A stretch of DNA of 64,000 nucleotides from Drosophila pseudoobscura. Its lineage: Eukaryota; Arthropoda; Insecta; Diptera; Drosophilidae. The notes beneath the pieces are model-generated. The model was not told the origin of the DNA. It saw only the letters and a list, made by a program, of their open reading frames with translations, and ran no database searches. Of the stretch, positions 51,397 through 58,949 are shown piece after piece. Location of the stretch: NCBI RefSeq assembly GCF_009870125.1, contig NC_046679.1, forward strand, positions 18,104,001 to 18,168,000, read 5' to 3'. Both the position numbers and the translations under genes were made by a program. Within the stretch, counting starts at the first letter, position 1; every line of letters begins with the position of its first letter.

Positions 51397-51450
51397 AATA
51401 AGTGCCTATCTAGAGTTGGATGATGTGTCAACTCTTGATAGGCACTTATT
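51397..51450. repeat. Near-perfect 22-bp hairpin (inverted repeat)
   Basis: AATAAGTGCCTATC pairs perfectly with GATAGGCACTTATT. After one T:T mismatch, AGAGTTG pairs with CAACTCT, leaving a 10-nt loop. Twenty-one of 22 positions pair. Confidence 0.85.
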
Positions 51451-53102
51451 CCGTAGCCACCACCTTCCTCGGCTCAGCCGCATTGTTCCATTGTTTCACA
51501 TAAGTTTCAATTCAAATAAAGAATCCGCTCATCCTATTTGACAATCCATGAACATTATACATATGCCAAAACTTTTAAAGAGGAAATTTCATGCAAAATT
51601 TCTATTTCTTTGGTGCTCATACCGCAGCTCTTATATCGTCATCCCGTTGTCTAATCAGTCCTTTTTAGTAAGGAAGTGTTTTTAATGTTTTTGTTTCTTC
51701 TCGCTGGGGTCTGTTTACACATAGATGGTACTTCTTGATGTTTCTTTTATCAGTATGTTGGCTGCATCTTCGGTTTCCATTTCCATTTATTAGCATTTCC
51801 TGTCCGCGTTTAATTAGAACCCTGGGCTCCTGGGATTTCGCTTCTGGTGTTTTTCTTCTGGTTTTTAGTACCGCCGGCTCCGTCCTACCTGATTCTTCGG
51901 GTTAACATTCTATTCGACCTCTTTGCTGAGATTGAGATTACATACATATCTCCTGGTGTGATGAATTTTGGGGGTGCGATGCAGTCCGCCTGGATTGCTG
52001 CAATATATGTATATTGTGTCACAAGGTATGTACTGCTTGCACTGCTTCTTAGACTGCGCTACTGACTCCTCGTACTGCTTGTTTTGGCGTATGCTACTTC
52101 TTTCCGATCTGTTAGCCTCCTGCTCTCTTTGAGTCTGACAAAAGTTCGTCATTGAGTTAGCTGAGAGTCGACCACCTTCATATCATACCGACATACGTGT
52201 GTCCATCATGGCCACAGCGAAAGCGAAGAAAAATGTACCACATTTTCATCTGCATATTTACTTTTATATACATATATATTCTCGCACACGGCAGCAGCCT
52301 CTGCGCCTTTCTCTCTTGTCTGTGTCGCGCTCTCCTCGAATCCTCGCTTGCATTAGGACATGGGCGATTCGGTCCTCATCCCTTTGACTAGTCTGGATCT
52401 TATCACTCACCGATCTGGCCGATGCAGTGAGTCTATTCCTCTCTCTATACACTTTCATGTCTTAGTACTTACTCAATACTACTCTCAACACTTTTCGCTC
52501 AATTGAATTCAGGGAGACTACACGCTAACGTTAATTGTTACTGTCCCCTGCCGTGCACATGCATGTTCACAAATGGGGGAATTCAATTTTGCCCATTGGG
52601 AAATTGCTTTGAAAAAAAAGTATGGACATCAGACAACACGGCCCAGAAAATTCAACGCTTTGCCGAATATACCTTAAAGGCAAAATGGTCTTTTTGTCTC
52701 TTGGCACAGGTGTTAGCGTAGATGTGGAAGCCCACACGGGCCAAGTAATGTAGAGGGCACCGCCGAAGCTCCTCTTGTGGGTGAAGGTTCGCTGAATGCA
52801 ACATGATTTTTTCCACTTTTGGGGCAAGGGCTTTGCCCAAGCACTCCTGTCGCTATGTATATTATAAGTTTTTAAAGCATCGAGTCGTCTACCCATTCGT
52901 GTGGGTACATATACCATATACGTTTGGCCTTTTCAAATAGCCTCTTAAATAGTTCAACGTATTGTCCGTTATAAGATGCTTCGCCATGTTATTTACCATA
53001 CAAATACAAATTCAAAAATATATATAATGTTATGTATAAGAATAATATATGCAATATATAATATGAATAATATGCAAATATGTAGTTATTAACTATAATT
53101 TG

Positions 53103-53200
53103 TCGAAGCAGCTGGATCAGGAGGTGGAGACGGTGGAGAAGAACACTTACCATATGAGGGAGATAATACTCATTGAGCAGATGAACAAATTTGTATTCTG
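53103..53200 (+). pseudogene. C-terminal exon fragment of an unidentified coiled-coil protein
   Basis: The frame reads SKQLDQEVETVEKNTYHMRE and IILIEQMNKFVF and ends in TGA. The heptad-like pattern and acidic-helical character look like true coding sequence. The upstream DNA is AT-rich junk, so only the terminal piece is present. Confidence 0.45.
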
Positions 53201-53389
53201 AAAATATGTCAAGTGCGATACGAAGCTTATTTTTCCCTCAAACAATTCCGGCCGCTTTAAATAGTTTATTCATTTCTTTAACTCCTCATCCACAAATGGC
53301 ACTTTTTGGGGGGTTAAAAAAGGTAAAATATTGGGCAGAAGGGGCGGTGAGTCGGTGAACCAGCAGCAACGTTATATATATGTTAATTT

Positions 53390-53880
53390 CCCCCTCCCAA
53401 ACTTTGCCGGCGCAGGAGCCTGCGCTGACTGATTGTTGCTCGTGGCCGGAGATGCCGCAGCAGGAGGCCTGGACACTGTATCAGGTATACCCAGCGGTCG
53501 TTGTCTTCGAGAATGACTTCATAGCCATTGTCTGCAAAATCTAAAATAAGGAAAAGAAACCAAGATAAAATATTGCTCCTTGCAAAGAACTGCATTTAAT
53601 TACACACTTGTTGCTGCTGGTGAGCTTGCCGTTGGATGTAGTTCCAGCGGCTGCTGCTGGCGGGGTGATGGTACAGGTTGTTCAATCGTTCGCTTCACCG
53701 TGGCCGTCTGCTGCTCCTTGAGGCTCTCCGCTTTGGCGACCTTTGCCAGTTGCAGCTTCATCTGTAGTTTCTACTGCTGCTTCTTGGCCTGAACCGTGGC
53801 CGTATGCTGCTTCTTGAGGCTATCCATCTTCACTTCACTTGCACTTCGATTTGATCGGATCGAAATTGTTTTGAAGTTTT
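53390..53880 (-). pseudogene. Broken two-exon gene fragment, unidentified
   Basis: The upstream part starts MDSLKKQHTATVQAKKQQ and then meets a TAG. It continues KLQMKLQLAKVAKAESLKEQ, giving two related LKxQxTATV units, and ends PTASSPAATSV. After about 60 bp, an acceptor (CTTATTTTAG) leads to DFADNGYEVILEDNDRW. One frame then becomes IPDTVSRPPAAASPATSNNQ and SAQAPAPAKFGRGK, while the original frame degenerates, so a frameshift is present. I do not recognise the source gene. The retained intron-like gap argues for a DNA copy. Confidence 0.45.
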
Positions 53881-53914
53881 TGATTTTGCGATCGCTCGAT
53901 TCGCTTTTTCCACT

Positions 53915-54085
53915 GTGGAGGAGGAGCAGCTGATCAATGCTTTAAATTACATATTGCGGGGCAGTCATGATTTACAACCATCAGCTCTACCAGACTGAGC
54001 CCCGATGAGCTTCATGTCCCTTTGAATAGGGACCGCAGGACGTGGAAGTTGAAAGTGCAACGCATGCAAGGTAAAATACTTTTGG
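53915..54085 (+). pseudogene. Exon fragment with donor site, unidentified
   Basis: One frame reads VEEEQLINALNYILRGSHDL and QPSALPD, then stops. The adjacent frame continues PDELHVPLNRDRRTWKLKVQ and RMQ to a CAAG|GTAAAA donor. One frameshift splits an otherwise protein-like exon. Confidence 0.45.
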
Positions 54086-54379
54086 GCCGTGTCTGCTCCT
54101 ACCCGGCGACACCGTTCACCAACTTGCACAGGCTCAATAGCACGGACGTGGAGCTATGCAGAGTTCGAAAGAAATCCATACAGATTTGTGACCATAGCGG
54201 TGGCAGTGTCAGAGATGGACACTCCCAAACTGATGCGGTCAACCCTAGATAGGCGCCAAAATCGGTCCTTTCCAGACGCTGCTGCAGTCGAATGATCCCC
54301 GGCTGATCGTTAATTGGACGACTGGCTGATCTAATTGATCTATCCACTTGTGCCGTGGCAGAAGAAGATGCTGCCTGAT

Positions 54380-55225
54380 GTCCATTGAGCAGATGCAGTT
54401 TTGCAGCAAAGCAAGCTAATGAGACACAGCAAATGCAACTGAAGGACCCCCACGTAGGGACGATTCTCAATGCGACAAGAGCTCTTCTGCTTGATAACGG
54501 AAGATGTTTTGCACCTAAAAGAAAGCTAAAAGAATGAAACAGATTAATATAAGGATCAAAAGATATATAACTTCTCTATATGCTCACATTATAAACTCCC
54601 AGAAGCTTTCAGCCCACTCCTCGGCGGTCCCATCAGTAGGCCAGCGCGCATCGGATGATTAATGTAGCCCACAAAGCAGACGCCGACCATACTATTGCCA
54701 TCCACCTCGCAAAAGGCCATTGTGGTGGTGGTCAGCACCAGAGGCAGCGACCAAGCAACCAAATGAATGTTCGAGCCCCTCTTGTCTATGCGATCTTGGA
54801 CATGACCCATGGCGCACCAGTGCCAGGCATAGGTGAGGAACACAAACCAGACCATTCCGGCCGTAAGGAATTAATATACCAGCACAAAGATCACAATGCA
54901 GGAGAGATTCTCTCGCGCGGTGGGCTCTGAATGTAGAAGAGTGCCATACTTGCGACAGACAATATCCTTACGGGATCCTGAAGTGAATTGCAAGAGCCAG
55001 CTGAAGAGAGAGAGAGAAAAACAGAGCATACATGAGACTCCTGTGGGACGAAAGAATCTGTGACCCTAAGTGGACTAACCCAATGCAGGCAATCAGGAAG
55101 CATAGTGCCAAGGGATCCTTGCGGCGCACATCGCATCCCTCGATGCCCGAATAATGGCTACCAGCTGACTCAAGCACTGTCCGGTTACATTGAATTTCAT
55201 GCCGCGCGCACTGCTTGTGCATTTC
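54380..55225 (-). pseudogene. smo: smoothened (Smo) pseudogene, partial, introns retained
   Basis: The minus strand matches fly Smoothened, the Frizzled-class seven-helix Hedgehog transducer, in several blocks: SGSRKDIVCRKYGTLLHSEP, ENLSCIVIFVLVY, GMVWFVFLTYAWHW, HLVAWSLPLVLT, EVDGNSMVGVCFVGYINHPM, and after an intron SSCRIENRPYVGVLQLHLLC. A 79-nt intron (55001-55079) and a second intron (about 54515-54586) are still present. A TAA at 54871-54873 interrupts the frame after FVLVY. Sequence is missing between RAGLLMGPP and EEWAESFWEF, and also between the extracellular segment and the second-loop region. The ligand-binding cysteine-rich domain and the long C-tail are absent. This is a decayed DNA-level copy and not the functional gene. 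Confidence 0.85.
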
Positions 55226-55384
55226 GTTGCACGATTTTTAGCTTCCAAAATGTCTAACTATTTAATCGGCACGGTATAATAAATAAAAACCATCGCGTTA
55301 AAAACCTGCCTTTAGCCCAAAACAACTTGTAATAATTAGAGTTGCCAGATCTAGTGCAATACATCAGTGTTGGGAGTCGCTCCA

Positions 55385-55455
55385 TATTTACGGTATATTC
55401 TGAAAATGAGGCGATATGTTTCGGTATATTTCTGTGGGTCGGACGGTATATTTTT
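55385..55455. promoter_or_regulatory. GGTATATTT array upstream of a DRE/Motif-1 promoter
   Basis: Three copies of a GGTATATT word (ACGGTATATTCTG, TCGGTATATTTCTG, ACGGTATATTTTT) precede the DRE. The arrangement resembles Drosophila core-promoter Motif 6 and repeats the array at 40.6 kb. Confidence 0.5.
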
Positions 55456-55479
55456 ATCGATAAATCCACGGTCACACTG
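55455..55479. promoter_or_regulatory. DRE (TATCGATA) plus Motif 1 (CGGTCACACTG)
   Basis: TATCGATA at 55455-55462 and CGGTCACACTG at 55469-55479 are the DREF and M1BP sites that mark TATA-less housekeeping promoters in Drosophila. They stand between the minus-strand smo copy and the plus-strand arr copy, so they could fire toward either. The combination with GGTATATTT words is strong as a core promoter signature. Confidence 0.6.
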
Positions 55480-55589
55480 CCCACTACTCCGCCCTGCCTC
55501 AGCCCCCTGAAGAAGAATTCATAGTGGATTGGGGTGGAACAGCTGTTCGTCTGAAAACGGCATCTGGACACCGGCGTTTCAGGATTCTG

Positions 55590-57030
55590 GCGTCTGGTGC
55601 GTCTGTGCCGTGTGGAATGGGGCCTGCTCCACCTCTGCCTGTACCTGTGCCTGCCGTCGTCCCGCTGTTCTCGCGCCAGGAGCACATTGGGCCGCATCTC
55701 GACCGAGTACAGCGAGGGAATACCCTTCAGGATGCCCTAAACGTGTCGGTGGCGGAGCGGTGCATGTACTGGACTGACCAGGCACAGCCACAGTCGACGC
55801 GTGCTCATATTCGACCAGGAGACGAGACGCCGCTACTGGATGACAAGAAGCGTCGGATACTGGTTGTCTGCTAGGACTACGTGTACTGGAGCGACTGGAG
55901 CACCGGGGACATTGATCAAGACGGGCTAGAGCCACAGCCTCGCCAAGGACGTGCCCTACATCCTCCCAGCTACGACAGACTGCCCGAATGTGCCGCTGCC
56001 GGTGTCCGGCAAGAATATCCGTACCCAGGTGAAGCTCTCTCTCCTATTCAGCTGTGTTCTAAACGTCTTTTAGCCTCACAATATTACCGTGCGTGCAAGG
56101 TGAGGCGTCTGCTCTTCTCGACAGAAGTCGGCAGCCATCGGGCCCGAGTCGATGGCAATGAGCGTGTGGAGCTGGAAGGAGTCACGACGCTGGCCCTGGA
56201 CCAACAGTCCAAAATACCATGCGTATCGAAGTTATAGACATCAATGGGAAGAACCAGTAAGCAACCATATTGGACACCTCTGGAAACATGTAATCTCCTG
56301 TTCCCTCTCTACAGAAAAACCTTTGTTTCCATGCACATCACGCAGGTGGACAACATTGCCGCCTACGGGGGATTTTTGTACTGTCTTGACGACAAGACCG
56401 GACTGGAGACGATCACTGTCAACGGAGAGCGTCGTTCCGTGGAGCTGCAACGCCTGCCGCAGTTCACCAACATCAGTGCCGTGTGGACACCGGATGCGAA
56501 AGTGCTGCGCAATCACATGGCACAGTCGCCCAAATTGTTTCCACATCTGCATAGCCAGCGGGGTGTGACACGCAGTACTCACGACGTCTGCTCGTGCCCC
56601 AAGCATCTGATGCTACTGGAGGACAAGGAGAACTACGGCATCTATCCGGCCAGATAATTTTAACTGGCGGGAGTAGTGACATGAACACCGACTGTATATC
56701 CGCCTGATGGCGCTGTAACGAAAGGACTGCCGGCGTATCGGTTCAGCTGATAGTCAGGCGAGGGCTCTGGTCTGCGATTGTACCACCTGTGACAACTGAG
56801 ACAATGGCAACGATGAGGTCGACTGTTGCAAGCGGCCAGCAGACTTTCAGTGTCCCGTCAACAAGGTGAGTGAAAAGACACGATATCTGCCCAAATTCCT
56901 AAACTAACAATATCCTACTCCACCTTCCTACAGCTTTGCATCGGCCGCCCTGCTCTGCGGTGGCCCTGCCTCGGATATTTTCGCGCACCGAACCAAAAAT
57001 CGAGCTTTAATGAGTAATAGATAGATGCAA
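55590..57030 (+). pseudogene. arr: arrow (LRP5/6) pseudogene, partial, introns retained
   Basis: The plus strand matches the C-terminal ectodomain of Arrow, the fly LRP5/6 Wingless co-receptor. In order: an EGF-like end, LFSRQEHIG and CMYWTDQ, DYVYWSDWSTGDI, HITQVDNIAAYGGFLYCLDD, KTGLETITVNGERRSVELQR, AVWTPDAKVLRNH, the EGF piece DVCSCPKHLMLLEDKENYG, then LDLR-A remnants with [14 protein letters not shown]. Introns remain at 56029-56073 and 56257-56314. Lesions include frameshifts near 55700, a TAG at 55872-55874 just before DYVYWSDW, a stop after YPAR near 56655 and several breaks in the LDLR-A part. The N-terminal propellers, membrane segment and PPPSP tail are not seen. Confidence 0.85.
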
Positions 57031-57660
57031 TAGAGAACCTGCCGGATAGTGCATCTGAGGGGCAACGCGACCAAGCTGCGGATGAAGATGGAGCACACGA
57101 TTATGGATGAGTATGCCAGGCTACCACTACCACAATGCCTTCTACAAGGACCCAAGGTCCGAAGGCGACACCAGTTTAAGGTACGCGCTTGTCCCCAACG
57201 AACGAATGACAAGTTGCTCAGTATGCCAAAAGCGGAAGAGGATGTTTCGCCCGAAGAGTTTAAGCATGAATAGGCAAAGTAAGTATAAGTACCACCAATT
57301 GTATGACACATTTTTGGCTAATTCTCAACCATTGACAGAATGGGAAAGTTCTTTTTTCTGGTTACATTCTACGCCTTTGCAAAGTACACGGACAAGGAAA
57401 CGAAACCCAAACAAATAAGCACGGAAGAAGTCAAGCCCGATGGCAACACTGAAACGCCTTCTACATGGTTATGGAAAAGCGAAAGTCCAGCAATATATTC
57501 CCTGAGGCAACTCCTGGCTATCCTGTTCATGAAAAAACAGTCCAGTTTTTAGCGGAGTACAGTCCGGACAAACAGTCCATTGATATGAAACAAGAAATAC
57601 GTATTTAAGGATATATTTATTTTATATTTAAGATTTATTTATTTATGGAAATAAACTCAT
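57030..57660 (+). pseudogene. Gene-like 3' end with two small introns and a poly(A) signal, frameshifted
   Basis: Coding-like pieces are NATKLRMKMEHTIMDEYAR, YHYHNAFYKDPRSEGDTSLR, MPKAEEDVSPEEFKHE, FYAFAKYTDKETKPKQISTE and MEKRKSSNIFPEATPGYPVH. They lie in changing frames. Apparent introns start GTACGCG near 57180 (ending CTCAG near 57220) and GTAAGTATAAG near 57279 (ending TTGACAG near 57340). AATAAA at 57650-57655 would end the transcript. The parts look like the 3' half of a gene with at least two frameshifts. I do not recognise it, and it does not belong to arrow as far as I can tell. A rapidly evolving functional gene with unusual splicing remains possible. Confidence 0.4.
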
Positions 57661-57802
57661 TCCACACCACCCAAGAAGTCGAGTTTTTGGTGCGTTTTTT
57701 TTTAAGTGATATCCCCAATAGGTCTAATCCACTATATTCACTTTCAGGGCGGGGCATCACCCGTCTGGGGTGTCTGAAAGTATGAAGTTATTAAATGTAA
57801 TA

Positions 57803-57858
57803 TTAATCGTCGAATTTGTACTTCCCTTTTACCAGGTATTCGTCATTATCCGCTGGAC
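57803..57858 (-). CDS. Candidate terminal coding exon, unidentified
   Basis: On the minus strand an acceptor (TATATTTTATAG) is followed by 56 nt encoding PADNDEYLVKGKYKFDD and a TAA. The small charged tail looks like a genuine C-terminus. Its upstream exons are not evident; a coding-like minus-strand ORF at 58725-58922 is one option. It may be another fragment of the mosaic. Confidence 0.35.
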
Positions 57859-57992
57859 CTATAAAATATAAATAAAATAACCAAAAAAAAGGGGGAAAAA
57901 AGTAAATATTAAAAAAAAGGGGAAAAAAGTATTGAAAAAAAAGGGAAAATGCAACTGAAAATGTGCAAAAACGGAAACAGTTCGTACTGAAG

Positions 57993-58319
57993 ATGTCGAG
58001 GGTAGAAATTCGATTGGTGTGCGATGGCGTCGTCAACCTGTTCGACAAAAGTAAAATGGAACCCACCCGCACAGACTACCGGGACCTGGGCAGAGAATTG
58101 GGTCAGCTCTGTCCCGAAGAATGCGTGGAATTCTGGGCCTCGATGTACACCGCGGGACCAATCTACGAAAGGAATCGTTTTAGACATTTGACCAAATCGC
58201 AAAAAGCTGAAAGAAATGTAAAGCAGAATGAGAGCAGAAAGAGAGCGGCTGAAACCAAAATGAGGGAGGAGGAATGTCTGCAAAAGCAGATGGATGACTT
58301 AATGGAAAGTCTCGAATAA
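57993..58319 (+). CDS. 108-residue orphan ORF with C-terminal coiled coil
   Basis: The ATG at 57993 (context GAAGATGTC) opens a frame of 108 codons free of low complexity. The N-terminal half is globular-looking (MSRVEIRLVCDGVVNLFDKS, YRDLGRELGQLCPEECVEFW, ASMYTAGPIYERNRF). Residues 66-108 form a Lys/Glu/Arg-rich helix with heptad-like spacing. No domain is recognised. Codon content is clearly protein-like and undamaged, unlike the pieces to its left. The upstream A/G-rich run (57890-57955) is low complexity and the longer ORF start there is unlikely. Downstream, an acceptor-like CATTTAG at about 58350 leads to VQVNWVDKSNVVAALVLSEE, which may be a further exon. Confidence 0.5.
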   Translation: MSRVEIRLVCDGVVNLFDKSKMEPTRTDYRDLGRELGQLCPEECVEFWASMYTAGPIYERNRFRHLTKSQKAERNVKQNESRKRAAETKMREEECLQKQMDDLMESLE

Positions 58320-58545
58320 ATGCAACAAAGCCCAACCCTCGCATTTAGGGAGCTGGAGACGTTGTACGTGGGCTCCATGGGCAAGGAGTGGAGAGGTGCA
58401 GGTCAACTGGGTGGACAAGAGCAATGTGGTAGCAGCGCTGGTTCTTTCTGAAGAAGTAAGAGAATTTCAACAGCATCGAACAATGAGTTGGTTGAGCAAT
58501 GAAGGAAACAACTTACTGGAGGTGGACACATAGAAATAAGAGCTA
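58320..58545 (+). pseudogene. Possible downstream exon piece, frameshifted
   Basis: After CTCGCATTTAG one frame reads ELETLYVGSMGKEWR, then the next frame reads VQVNWVDKSNVVAALVLSEE and VREFQQHRTMSWLSNEGNN. The switch of frame suggests an indel. The source is unknown. It may belong with the orphan ORF just upstream. Confidence 0.3.
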
Positions 58546-58724
58546 TAATTCTCGACTTCTTAACTGCCGTCTGTCAAAACATGTTACACTAATTACAGAC
58601 AATGTAGTGGAAGTCTCAAATGTATTATTAGGAATTGGGAAGGGCAGATGATACTTGTTGGTCCTGCGAAATCTGGATATGAATTCTAAGGAAGCCCAAG
58701 AGGGAAAATATGCGAAGCCTGCCA

Positions 58725-58922
58725 CTAATTGGCATCGCTTAGCATGCTAGCGATAATTCGTCTCGCCAATTGGCCCGGGGAGATGTGAAAACGATCTTCT
58801 AGATCGGACCCCAATTGATTGTCTCCCAAGGTGTATGTAAACAGACGATTTAATGTGTGTCTTGCGTATTCGTATCTATTATCAGTTGAATAAATTTCTT
58901 TGACCGTATGAAAATATACCAC
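58725..58922 (-). pseudogene. Coding-like minus-strand fragment (65 codons), unidentified
   Basis: The frame reads MVYFHTVKEIYSTDNRYEYA, RHTLNRLFTYTLGDNQLGSD and LEDRFHISPGQLARRIIASM before a TAG. Composition is protein-like and lacks low complexity. No splice site or domain was recognised, and the flanks are AT-rich. Confidence 0.35.
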
Positions 58923-58949
58923 TTTATACCACTTTAATAAATGTAGGAT

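Larger units (their letters stand above)
50385..53095. other. Intergenic DNA with Helitron piece and hairpin
   Basis: Contents are the DINE-1 piece at 50.52 kb, the inverted repeat at 51.40 kb, and a short coding-like plus-strand patch near 51155-51240 (VDPNFMVEECCNTIESE) too small to call. The rest is AT-rich with no supported gene. Confidence 0.4.

Noticed and set aside
55254..55697. 147-codon minus-strand ORF across the promoter between the two pseudogenes
   Set aside because: It spans the DRE/Motif-1 block and the reverse of the arr copy. The translation is Arg-rich and unlike any domain.
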